The notes under the pieces were generated by a model. That model made no database searches. It had not been told where the DNA came from and was given only the letters and a program-made list of their open reading frames with translations. From the NCBI GenBank assembly GCA_946185785.1, contig CAMHKP010000027.1, positions 1 through 6,405 on the forward strand: a stretch of 6,405 nucleotides of DNA, given 5' to 3'. Shown here in pieces: positions 1-5,876 of this stretch. Position 1 is the first letter of the stretch. Every line of letters starts with the position of its first letter. The translations under genes were made by a program, and so were the position numbers. The stretch is from an uncultured Alphaproteobacteria bacterium (GTDB lineage Bacteria; Pseudomonadota; Alphaproteobacteria; Rs-D84).

Positions 1-435
1 CAGGCAATGACTGGTTACGATTTCGCATCTGGTATTACACCAATGGTGGGTATGCGCTATCTGCACGTGACAACGGATGGCCACGAAAGATTGTTGGGCT
101 ATGTTGATGATTCAACATCGTCATTCTTGTCAGCAGTTGCTGGGTTAAAGTATGCGTTTGATATCCAAGATACTGGCGATATTCGCTGGACCCCAGAATT
201 GCGCGCATTGGCAACATATGATGTGATTTCTGATAAAAATGGTGCCACAGTTTATCTGCCAAATGGATCGATATACCAAGTTCCTGGTGACCGTATGTCG
301 CGTGGCGGTGGTGAACTGGGTGCGGGGTTGACGATGGAATGGCGTGGGTTGGAACTGTCGTTGAATTATGACTTGCAACTGCGTGAAGACTATCTGTCAC
401 ATACTGGTATGGTTAAGTTAAGATGCGAATTCTAA
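1..435 (+). CDS. C-terminal part of an outer-membrane beta-barrel protein, autotransporter-domain-like (5' end outside window)
   Basis: The frame is open from the first base (Gln-Ala precede the first Met at 7), so this is the tail of a longer protein; 144 residues and the stop are visible. The tail shows alternating polar/hydrophobic strands and a stretch reading PELRALATYDV, followed about 40 residues later by a Gly-rich GGGELGAGL strand. The last strands are LELSLNYDLQL and GMVKLRCEF, ending in Phe. A C-terminal aromatic residue on an amphipathic strand is the usual outer-membrane barrel signal read by the Bam machinery, and the pattern matches the end of the autotransporter beta-domain family. 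The passenger, if any, lies outside the window, so its role cannot be given. A Cys two residues before the terminal Phe is unusual for a barrel. An alternative is another porin-like or OmpA-like barrel. Barrel call is fairly sure; autotransporter subtype is moderate. Confidence 0.72.
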   Translation, partial: QAMTGYDFASGITPMVGMRYLHVTTDGHERLLGYVDDSTSSFLSAVAGLKYAFDIQDTGDIRWTPELRALATYDVISDKNGATVYLPNGSIYQVPGDRMSRGGGELGAGLTMEWRGLELSLNYDLQLREDYLSHTGMVKLRCEF

Positions 436-442
436 ACAAAAT

Positions 443-468
443 AAAAATCGCCCAATCGGGCGATTTTT
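443..468. terminator. Bidirectional intrinsic terminator between convergent genes
   Basis: AAAAATCGCCC (443-453) pairs perfectly with GGGCGATTTTT (458-468) around a four-base AATC loop. It begins 7 bases after the barrel-gene stop and ends 6 bases before the end of the opposing ccrM gene. On the plus strand the GC stem is followed by a six-T run (464-469). On the minus strand the same stem is followed by a five-T run and further T-rich sequence. It can therefore end transcription from both sides. Confidence 0.93.
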
Positions 469-474
469 TATTGT

Positions 475-1575
475 TTATGCAGCTTGCTTCATTTCGCGTT
501 TTACATTGCGGATATACTTGCGCAATTCGTCAATTGGAACAAGCGTTCCATCACGTTTTTCAGCCGACCAATAATCCCAACCGTTAAAACTGACGCTGTG
601 TTGAATGCGTGCCGCCATAACATGAATAGACGCCTTGCCATATAATGTGTGTACCAATTGACCATCGTGTGTAATCATAACGCGATCGCCACGTGGTCCA
701 ACCAATGTTTGACCAGCATATAACAGGCCCGCTTCGATAAGTTCACTAAATGCGACACGTGGTTCTGCGCGTTTTGGTGCAGAAACTTCTAATTCACTTA
801 AATCAACCGGTGTAATTTTTTCAACACGTTCACGGGCTGCAACAACATATGATTCATCACGGTCAATACCGATAAAATTACGCCCCAATTCGCGCGCCGC
901 CGCCGCGGTTGTACCAGAACCCACAAATGGATCCAAGATGATATCACCAGGCTTGGTTGATGCCAGAATCACACGACGTAATAAATCCATTGGCTTTTGT
1001 GTGTTATGTAAGCTTTTGCCATCGGCACCTTTAACACGTTCTTCGCCCAGACAAATATTTATGTCCCAATTAGAACGCATTTGTTTGCCACCATTAAGCT
1101 TTTTCATCGTTTCATAATTGAAAGTGTATTTTCCAGTCTTGCGTGGTGTTGCCCAAATCAATGTTTCATGCGCATTTGTAAAACGTGTCCCGCGAAAGTT
1201 TGGCATAGGATTTGTTTTAACCCATACAATGTCATTCAATACCCAGAAACCCATGTCTTGCAATATTGCACCAATACGGAAAATATTATGATAACTGCCG
1301 ATAGTCCAAAATGCACCGTCTGGTTTCAATACACGCTTACATTCCGCAACCCATTTGCGTGTGAATTCGTCATATTCAGATGTGCTTTCAAACGAATCCC
1401 ATGAATCGCGTACTGCACGTGCCGCGGTTTGATCTTCGGGACGATAAAGTGTTTTTGCGCCCAATTGCAAATTATATGGGGAATCGGCAAATACCGCATC
1501 AACAGATGCATCGGGAATACCGCGCATAACGTCAATGCAGTCACCTGCTAAGATTTTATTCAGGTATTTGTCCAT
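475..1575 (-). CDS. ccrM: CcrM-type DNA adenine-N6 methyltransferase (GANTC family)
   Basis: This gene encodes a 366-residue beta-class N6-adenine methyltransferase that transfers methyl from S-adenosylmethionine to adenine, expected in GANTC. In Alphaproteobacteria such as Caulobacter the enzyme links methylation state to the cell cycle. Visible landmarks are motif IV with its YNLQLG follow-on (31-39), the conserved GSYHNIFRIG and NPMPNFRGTRF blocks, HNTQKP near 200, and SAM-binding motif I DPFVGSGTT (215-223). The C-terminal part, about 270-360 (KRAEPRVAF, GLLYAGQTL, FNGWDYW), is the RAMA-like domain typical of CcrM. Motif IV reads DSPY rather than DPPY. I chose the ATG at 1575, not the in-frame ATG at 1599: GGAG lies just upstream, and GDCI then falls at residues 11-14 as in Caulobacter CcrM (from memory). 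The gene is convergent with the barrel gene and divergent from nrdR. Specificity is inferred from family similarity. Confidence 0.95.
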   Translation of the reverse strand: MDKYLNKILAGDCIDVMRGIPDASVDAVFADSPYNLQLGAKTLYRPEDQTAARAVRDSWDSFESTSEYDEFTRKWVAECKRVLKPDGAFWTIGSYHNIFRIGAILQDMGFWVLNDIVWVKTNPMPNFRGTRFTNAHETLIWATPRKTGKYTFNYETMKKLNGGKQMRSNWDINICLGEERVKGADGKSLHNTQKPMDLLRRVILASTKPGDIILDPFVGSGTTAAAARELGRNFIGIDRDESYVVAARERVEKITPVDLSELEVSAPKRAEPRVAFSELIEAGLLYAGQTLVGPRGDRVMITHDGQLVHTLYGKASIHVMAARIQHSVSFNGWDYWSAEKRDGTLVPIDELRKYIRNVKREMKQAA

Positions 1576-1578
1576 TCT

Positions 1579-1582
1579 CTCC
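1579..1582 (-). promoter_or_regulatory. Shine-Dalgarno sequence of ccrM (decides the start)
   Basis: Read on the minus strand, AGTGGAGAGA directly precedes the ATG at 1575. GGAG is only three bases from the start codon, which is close but usable. The alternative upstream ATG at 1599 is preceded by ATATGGTAAA and has no purine-rich ribosome site, so the shorter protein is favoured. Confidence 0.6.
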
Positions 1583-1679
1583 ACTTTTAATAAATACATT
1601 TTACCATATTTCGGGGTAATTAAAAAGCATGGCGCAAGGGGTTAGATGAAAATAAATGTCTTGATTTTTATAAAAAATG

Positions 1680-1703
1680 TAATTTTTGAATCGGTAAAAA
1701 TTA
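1680..1703. repeat. Inverted repeat with a GANTC site at its centre, ccrM/nrdR intergenic region
   Basis: TAATTTTT (1680-1687) and AAAAATTA (1696-1703) are perfect inverted arms around the eight-base centre GAATCGGT, which contains the only GANTC site (1688-1692) of the 176-base divergent region. The arms are pure A/T, so chance cannot be excluded in this AT-rich spacer. The rest of the spacer (1600-1680) is A/T-rich and holds no coding sequence or stable hairpin that I can see. Confidence 0.45.
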
Positions 1704-1724
1704 TAAAATATGCTTGCGTGTAAA
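1700..1724 (-). promoter_or_regulatory. Candidate ccrM promoter
   Basis: The minus strand carries a perfect TATAAT at 1705-1700. A TTTACA lies at 1724-1719, but the 13-base gap is too short for an ordinary -35/-10 pair, so only the -10 box is persuasive. A transcript from it would start near 1693, leaving a leader of roughly 118 bases and placing the GANTC site (1688-1692) at about +2 to +6. Known ccrM promoters can carry GANTC sites near the start of transcription; its use here is inference. Confidence 0.3.
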
Positions 1725-1750
1725 GCTTTTGATTGCTAGCCTTATATAAT
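1714..1750 (+). promoter_or_regulatory. Candidate nrdR-operon promoter, probably giving a leaderless or near-leaderless mRNA
   Basis: TTGCGTG (1714-1720), a 14-base gap and GCTAGCC (1735-1741) resemble the alphaproteobacterial housekeeping pattern TTGACGS - N10-14 - GCTANAWC. Initiation would then fall at about 1748-1752, on the nrdR start codon. A separate TATAAT at 1745-1750 is too close to the ATG at 1752 to serve a leadered mRNA of this gene. No Shine-Dalgarno sequence is visible before the ATG, consistent with a leaderless message. Confidence 0.35.
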
Positions 1751-1751
1751 C

Positions 1752-2252
1752 ATGAGATGCCCATATTGTAATTCTAGTGATAGTCGTGTTGCGGATTCGC
1801 GCCCTGATACCGAAGACGCTGTTATTCGTCGTCGTCGTGTTTGTAATCAGTGTGGTGCAAAATTTACAACTGTTGAACGCGTACAGATGCGCGATTTGAC
1901 TGTGCGTAAAAATAGCGGAAAACTGGAACCGTTTGATCGCGAAAAATTAGCACGCAGCATAAAATTGGCATGTCGCAACCGCGATGTTGGTGACGATCAA
2001 ATTGATAAATTGGTGACGTCTATTCATCGCAGACTAGAAACAGAAACCGCAGACGATGTTGTACCAAGCAGTTTGGTTGGACAAATGGTTTCCGATTCGT
2101 TGTTGAATCTGGATCCAATCGCATTTGTGCGTTTTGTGTCGGTGTATCGTAAGTTTTCAAGAATATCAGATTTTAAAAAGATTATTGACCAAATACCGGA
2201 GGATGATGAGGGAGCGGTGGTCTGCAAATTGCCGAAGACTTCATTGTTTTGA
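1752..2252 (+). CDS. nrdR: Transcriptional repressor NrdR
   Basis: NrdR is a zinc-ribbon/ATP-cone repressor that senses ATP/dATP and binds NrdR boxes to silence ribonucleotide reductase genes. The 166-residue protein has the expected zinc-ribbon Cys pairs C3/C6 and C31/C34, the basic stretch RRRRVC (26-31), and an ATP-cone from about residue 48 (VRKNSGKLEPFDREKL) to RFVSVYRKF near 130. It is slightly longer than the usual roughly 150 residues, with a poorly conserved tail. The start is fixed by the family-typical N-terminus MRCPYC, although no ribosome-binding site precedes it. It is the first gene of the plus-strand block, and its TGA lies one base before the next ATG. I see no obvious paired NrdR boxes in the window, and no ribonucleotide reductase gene, so its targets lie elsewhere. 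Confidence 0.96.
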   Translation: MRCPYCNSSDSRVADSRPDTEDAVIRRRRVCNQCGAKFTTVERVQMRDLTVRKNSGKLEPFDREKLARSIKLACRNRDVGDDQIDKLVTSIHRRLETETADDVVPSSLVGQMVSDSLLNLDPIAFVRFVSVYRKFSRISDFKKIIDQIPEDDEGAVVCKLPKTSLF

Positions 2253-2253
2253 T

Positions 2254-3966
2254 ATGAAGAAAATCATTGGGATTTTTGTTGCAATATTTTTGCCGTTGGC
2301 CGCGATTGCGTCCAGCGCGCCTGATGTACTGTCTGATGTTGATGCCAGTTTATATACCCAGATTTTCATTTTGCAAGAAAATGAAAAAATAGATACGGCA
2401 ATAAAATTACAACAACAACTTGATGATAAATTGTTGTTACACGAAGTGTTATTCCAACGCTATATTTCCAAAACGTATCATACAAAAAGTCAAGAAGTCG
2501 CAAATTGGATGGAAAAATATTACGATATGCCGGGTGCAGATCGTATGGCAAAATTAGCGAATATAAAAAAGATTTCTGTTCGTAAACCACAACTGCCAAA
2601 TCCAATCTCTGGCAGTGAATCTATTGAAACCGCCCAGTCTGAAACGTGGACGGCAAAACAGTATTCGGGATGGGTTGATAAAAAAATTACTCAATTTAGA
2701 AAAGCAATCCGCAGTGGCAGTACGAAAGCTGCACGACAGATATTAGAAGATTCTTCGTTCAAAAGAAAACTGACCGAATCAGATTATGGGCGACTGGCGG
2801 GACGTTTGGCATACATCTATTACACAAATGGTGAATATGAATTGGCGAAAAAGTGGGGATTTGTTTCATCGGATGCAAAATCTGAATATGGTTTGTGGAC
2901 AATGGGGCTGTTGTATTTCAAAGAAGAAAAATATACCGAAAGTCAAAAATATTTTTCACGAATTCTTGATTTGCAACAAATAAACAATGCGCGTAAAACC
3001 GAAGCGGCTTTCTGGGCGGGTCGTGCAGCGGATGCAAAAGGGGACAGAACAACCGCAAAAAAATTTTGGGCAATTTCTGCGGCACACCCAATGGCATTTT
3101 ATGGTGCGCTGTCTGCGACAATGTTAGGTGACAGACCTGAATACGAATTCTTTGAACAAGATTGCACCGAAGAAGACTATGATGAATTGCGCGGATTGCG
3201 TTATGGTAAAATTGCGCTGGCTTTATTACAGGTTGGCAAGAAAGACAGGGCAGAACAATATCTTAAATATTTAATTACATCACGCGCAAGTGATCGTACA
3301 TTGCATGCAGTCAATTCGGTTGCAACGGCATATGGTTTGCCGCGTGTTTCAATTCAGGCATCCAGTGTTATTCGTGATCGTGGCATTTTGGAAATAGATG
3401 ACGATATTATTTATACCGCGCAATATCCATTGCCAGATTGGGAACCAATGGGTGGTTGGTCAATTGACCGGGCGCTGTTGTTGGCAATTACGAAACAAGA
3501 AAGTGGTTTTAAAGTCGGTGCAAAATCTGGTGCAGGTGCAAATGGTTTGATGCAAATTATGCCAAGTACCGCAAAGCGTGTTGCGCGTCGTAATAATGTG
3601 AAAATGGATGAAATTGATATGTCCAAACCAGAACATAACATGTTCTTGGGACAACAATACATTGTTGATTTGTTGGCGCATCCAAATATACAGAACAACA
3701 TTATAAAAATGCTGGCGGCATATAATGCGGGTATGGGAACATTGGTTAAGTTTGAAAAAACTTTTGATACGAATGACCCGTTGCTTTATATCGAAAGTTT
3801 CCCAGCATATGAAACGCGCAGTTATATAAAACGTGTTATGTCGAATTTATGGTTGTATCGTGCGCGTTTGAATCAGCCATTATCGTCAATGGAAGATCTT
3901 GCGGGGGGACAATGGCCGCTGTATAACAGCGAAGATGAATATGTTCAAAACCGCTTGTCTATATAA
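2254..3966 (+). CDS. Periplasmic soluble lytic murein transglycosylase, Slt70-like (GH23)
   Basis: This 570-residue enzyme is predicted to cleave the MurNAc-GlcNAc bond of peptidoglycan, forming 1,6-anhydro-MurNAc ends during wall turnover. Residues 1-19 form a Sec signal peptide: KK, a hydrophobic core and AIA before SS, so cleavage after A19 is likely. A long, Gln/Lys-rich, helical TPR-like region (about 30-390) matches the superhelical U/L domains of Slt70. The C-terminal SLT domain (about 400-545) carries the catalytic Glu E416 in KQESGF, GLMQIMP (431-437) and YNAG (490-493). E. coli Slt is somewhat longer (about 645 residues). The frame is open back to an ATG at 2125 inside nrdR, but the start at 2254 is chosen because it begins a clean signal peptide. 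It sits one base after the nrdR stop with no ribosome site, implying translational coupling. No lipobox is present, so a soluble periplasmic protein is expected. Confidence 0.93.
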   Translation: MKKIIGIFVAIFLPLAAIASSAPDVLSDVDASLYTQIFILQENEKIDTAIKLQQQLDDKLLLHEVLFQRYISKTYHTKSQEVANWMEKYYDMPGADRMAKLANIKKISVRKPQLPNPISGSESIETAQSETWTAKQYSGWVDKKITQFRKAIRSGSTKAARQILEDSSFKRKLTESDYGRLAGRLAYIYYTNGEYELAKKWGFVSSDAKSEYGLWTMGLLYFKEEKYTESQKYFSRILDLQQINNARKTEAAFWAGRAADAKGDRTTAKKFWAISAAHPMAFYGALSATMLGDRPEYEFFEQDCTEEDYDELRGLRYGKIALALLQVGKKDRAEQYLKYLITSRASDRTLHAVNSVATAYGLPRVSIQASSVIRDRGILEIDDDIIYTAQYPLPDWEPMGGWSIDRALLLAITKQESGFKVGAKSGAGANGLMQIMPSTAKRVARRNNVKMDEIDMSKPEHNMFLGQQYIVDLLAHPNIQNNIIKMLAAYNAGMGTLVKFEKTFDTNDPLLYIESFPAYETRSYIKRVMSNLWLYRARLNQPLSSMEDLAGGQWPLYNSEDEYVQNRLSI

Positions 3967-4586
3967 TGAAAACAAACCCAGATTTTTTGTTGGAATTGGC
4001 ACATGGTGGTGTGATTGCCGGTGTTGATGAAGCAGGGCGGGGACCATTATGTGGACCAGTCATTGCGGCAGCTGTAATTTTTCCAAGTTTTGATATAGAT
4101 ATTCCGGTTGTTATTCGTGATTCAAAGCAAATGAGTGCGCATCAGCGTGCGCTGGCATACGATTGGATTACAAAGAATACAATATGGGCAACGGGTGCAT
4201 GTAGCCCCGCGGAAATAGATGAATTAAATATTTTGTGGGCATCTATGTTGGCGATGGAACGTGCGGTGGGTGCATTAAAAACGAAACCAGAATATTGTTT
4301 GATTGATGGTAATCGTGTTCCAAAAAATCTGTGTGGCGAATCGGTGGTGCGGGGTGATACGAAATCATTATCTATTGCCGCGGCGTCCATTATTGCAAAG
4401 GAAACACGCGATAAAATTATGCATGATTTGGCGCAAAAATTCCCAATGTATGATTGGGATAAAAACGCAGGATACCCAACAAAATCACATTTACAGGCAA
4501 TCGAAAAATATGGTATAAATGAACATTATAGGAAGTCTTATGGGCCGGTAAAGGAAAGGATAAAAAATGAAACTGCGCACGATTGA
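3966..4586 (+). CDS. rnhB: Ribonuclease HII
   Basis: RNase HII cuts RNA in RNA/DNA hybrids and incises 5' of single ribonucleotides in DNA, starting ribonucleotide excision repair. The 206-residue protein has all four metal-binding acids: D21 and E22 in GVDEAGRGPLCGPV, D114 in LIDGN, and D131 in GDTKSLSIAAASIIAK. It also carries the family C-terminal block GYPTKSHLQAIEKYG ending in YGPV. Length is normal. Its ATG shares one base with the slt stop (TAATG), and no ribosome site is seen, so re-initiation is likely; its end overlaps pgk by 20 bases. From memory, rnhB lies directly beside ccrM in several Alphaproteobacteria such as Caulobacter. Here nrdR and slt separate the two and ccrM is inverted. 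Confidence 0.96.
   Translation: MKTNPDFLLELAHGGVIAGVDEAGRGPLCGPVIAAAVIFPSFDIDIPVVIRDSKQMSAHQRALAYDWITKNTIWATGACSPAEIDELNILWASMLAMERAVGALKTKPEYCLIDGNRVPKNLCGESVVRGDTKSLSIAAASIIAKETRDKIMHDLAQKFPMYDWDKNAGYPTKSHLQAIEKYGINEHYRKSYGPVKERIKNETAHD
4556..4560 (+). promoter_or_regulatory. Shine-Dalgarno sequence of pgk
   Basis: AAGGA lies six bases before the pgk ATG at 4567, inside the last codons of rnhB, within the purine-rich stretch AAGGAAAGGA (4551-4560). It is the only good ribosome site in the four-gene block, suggesting that pgk is translated independently and more strongly than the genes before it. Confidence 0.75.
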
Positions 4587-5733
4587 TAATATAGACGTTC
4601 GTGGTAAATATGTTTTGCTGCGTGATGATTTTAATGTTCAAATTGTTGATGGAAAAATTACAGATTCTTTTCGTATTGAACAAAGTATGCCAACAATAAA
4701 CGCATTGCGTAATGCGGGTGCACGCGTTGCAATTGTTGCGCATCTGGGGCGGCCAAAAGGTTCGCGTAATATGGAATATTCATTGGCACCAATTGCGAAA
4801 TATATGAACGTGCCACTTATTGATGACCCACTGGATAAAGCATTTTTGTCGGGCATGAAAGATGGTGATGTTGTATTGCTGGAAAACGTTCGTTTCTATG
4901 CTGGCGAAGAAGAAAACGATTCGGCATTTGCACAAAAATTAGCAGATGGTTTTGATTTGTTCGTAAATGATGCGTTTGCAGTATCACATCGTGCACATGC
5001 TTCAACGGTTGGTGTGACAAAATTTTTACCATCGTATGCTGGAAAATTATTAGCATCAGAAATTGAAGAGTTAAGTGCCGTTATGGAAAAACCGTCGCGC
5101 CCATTGGTCGCGATTGTTGCGGGGTCCAAGGTTTCAACGAAAATTGGTGTGTTAAAGTCACTGATTCGTTTGGCGGATAAATTAGTTATTGGTGGTGCGT
5201 TGGGAACAACGTTTAATTATGCGACAGGTGCACATGTTGGAAATTCGTTGTATGAACCAGATCAAAAAGATACAGCATTAGAAATATTGAATTATGCCAA
5301 AGAAAATAATTGCGAAGTTTTAATACCGCTGGATAAGGGGGTCGCAACCGAATTTGCACGTGACGCGAAACGCACCGATAAAACGTTTGATGAAATTACA
5401 GACAATGACATTATATTGGATGCGGGTGCATTAACCACTGCGCGTGATGTTGATGCGGTGCGTTCTGCGGCAACGGTTATCTGGAACGGAACGGTTGGTA
5501 TGGCGGAATGGACACCCACATGGTCGGCTGGTTCATTTGCAATTGCGCGTGCGATTGCTGAACAAACCAGATCGGGCAAATTAAAAAGCATTGTTGGTGG
5601 CGGTGATACTGTTGCTGCGTTAGAGGCATGTGGGGTCAAAGACGATATATCGTATGTTTCCACCGGTGGTGGTGCGTTCCTTGAATTTATAGAAGGGCGC
5701 GATTTGCCTGGAATTTCGGTATTGGCGGAATAA
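4567..5733 (+). CDS. pgk: Phosphoglycerate kinase
   Basis: Pgk interconverts 1,3-bisphosphoglycerate + ADP and 3-phosphoglycerate + ATP in cytosolic glycolysis and gluconeogenesis. The 388-residue protein has near-normal length. N-domain substrate residues are present: R19/D21/N23 (RDDFN), R36 in DSFRIE, H59/R62 in HLGRPKG, R109 in ENVRF and R142 in HRAHAS. The hinge and nucleotide side show K188 and K192 in GSKVSTKIG, and GGGDTVAAL with STGGGAFLEF near the end. Several usually rigid motifs differ: NVP is NVQ, GGGMANTF is GGALGTTF, the LPxD region is IPLDKGVATEF, and WNGP(L/V)G is WNGTVG. Catalytic positions appear intact, so it is probably active though divergent. The start overlaps rnhB by 20 bases and has a strong ribosome site. 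It ends the plus-strand block. Confidence 0.95.
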   Translation: MKLRTIDNIDVRGKYVLLRDDFNVQIVDGKITDSFRIEQSMPTINALRNAGARVAIVAHLGRPKGSRNMEYSLAPIAKYMNVPLIDDPLDKAFLSGMKDGDVVLLENVRFYAGEEENDSAFAQKLADGFDLFVNDAFAVSHRAHASTVGVTKFLPSYAGKLLASEIEELSAVMEKPSRPLVAIVAGSKVSTKIGVLKSLIRLADKLVIGGALGTTFNYATGAHVGNSLYEPDQKDTALEILNYAKENNCEVLIPLDKGVATEFARDAKRTDKTFDEITDNDIILDAGALTTARDVDAVRSAATVIWNGTVGMAEWTPTWSAGSFAIARAIAEQTRSGKLKSIVGGGDTVAALEACGVKDDISYVSTGGGAFLEFIEGRDLPGISVLAE

Positions 5734-5766
5734 AACACATTGTTTTTACGATTTATTTATGTGTTT
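5733..5766 (+). terminator. Weak terminator-like hairpin after pgk
   Basis: AAACACAT (5733-5740) pairs with ATGTGTTT (5759-5766) across an 18-base T-rich loop, starting in the pgk stop codon. The stem is only eight base pairs with three G/C pairs, and no T run follows. It may mark the end of the nrdR-pgk transcript, or transcription may read through toward clpP. Confidence 0.3.
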
Positions 5767-5791
5767 GCCTTGTAAAATTGGCAAAATTGCC
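5764..5791. repeat. Repeated TTGCC/GGCAA half-sites upstream of clpP
   Basis: TTTGCC (5764-5769) and GGCAAA (5780-5785) form a six-base inverted repeat with a ten-base gap, and a third half-site, TTGCC (5787-5791), follows in the opposite orientation to the middle one. Three related half-sites in 28 bases look like a possible operator or competing hairpins. The arms are short, so chance is a fair alternative. Confidence 0.3.
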
Positions 5792-5820
5792 TATATTCTA
5801 TGTACAAAATGCTATGAAAA

Positions 5821-5850
5821 TTCGCGAATCGGGTTTTTATATGATATAAT
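5821..5850 (+). promoter_or_regulatory. Candidate clpP promoter with an overlapping palindrome and GANTC site
   Basis: A perfect TATAAT -10 box lies at 5845-5850, which would start a transcript near 5857 with a short leader of about 20 bases holding the clpP ribosome site. The -35 position is weak (TTCGCG at 5821-5826, 18-base gap). It is overlapped by the ten-base perfect palindrome ATTCGCGAAT (5820-5829) and by a GANTC site, GAATC (5826-5830). A weak -35 covered by a palindrome fits a regulated promoter; the regulator is unknown. Confidence 0.5.
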
Positions 5851-5865
5851 CACATGTTGTAACAT

Positions 5866-5870
5866 AAGGA
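5866..5870 (+). promoter_or_regulatory. Shine-Dalgarno sequence of clpP
   Basis: AAGGA lies six bases before the ATG at 5877, an ideal spacing, and fixes the clpP start over the internal ATG at codon 6. Confidence 0.8.
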
Positions 5871-5876
5871 TTTGGT

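Noticed and set aside
35..400. Minus-strand reading frame of 121 residues opposite the barrel gene
   Set aside because: His/Thr-rich low-quality sequence antisense to a convincing beta-barrel; no ribosome site or family features.
1081..1404. Plus-strand reading frame of 107 residues opposite ccrM
   Set aside because: Cys/Phe-rich and antisense to the conserved methyltransferase core; a shadow frame.
475..1575. ccrM as part of a restriction-modification or defence system
   Set aside because: No restriction endonuclease or specificity gene lies beside it; the C-terminal RAMA domain and whole-length CcrM similarity fit an orphan cell-cycle methyltransferase.
1576..1599. Upstream in-frame ATG of ccrM at 1599, adding eight residues
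   Set aside because: It has no ribosome site, while the ATG at 1575 has GGAG upstream and matches the N-terminal spacing of CcrM.
1587..1622. TTAA sequences upstream of ccrM as a CtrA box
   Set aside because: TTAA occurs near 1587 and 1619, but neither has a second TTAA seven bases away, so the TTAA-N7-TTAA pattern is not met.
1665..1676. Palindrome TTTTTATAAAAA in the ccrM/nrdR spacer
   Set aside because: A short pure A/T palindrome is expected by chance in this AT-rich spacer, and no other feature supports it.
2125..2253. N-terminal extension of the lytic transglycosylase inside nrdR
   Set aside because: The 43 extra residues lie within nrdR in another frame and would bury the clear signal peptide that begins at 2254.
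4417..4743. Minus-strand reading frame of 108 residues across the rnhB/pgk junction
   Set aside because: It overlaps two strongly supported genes, is Asn/Ile/Thr-rich, and has no recognisable domain.
5292..5738. 148-residue minus-strand reading frame opposite pgk
   Set aside because: It lies antisense to well-conserved pgk, has no recognisable domain, and its composition is that of a shadow frame.
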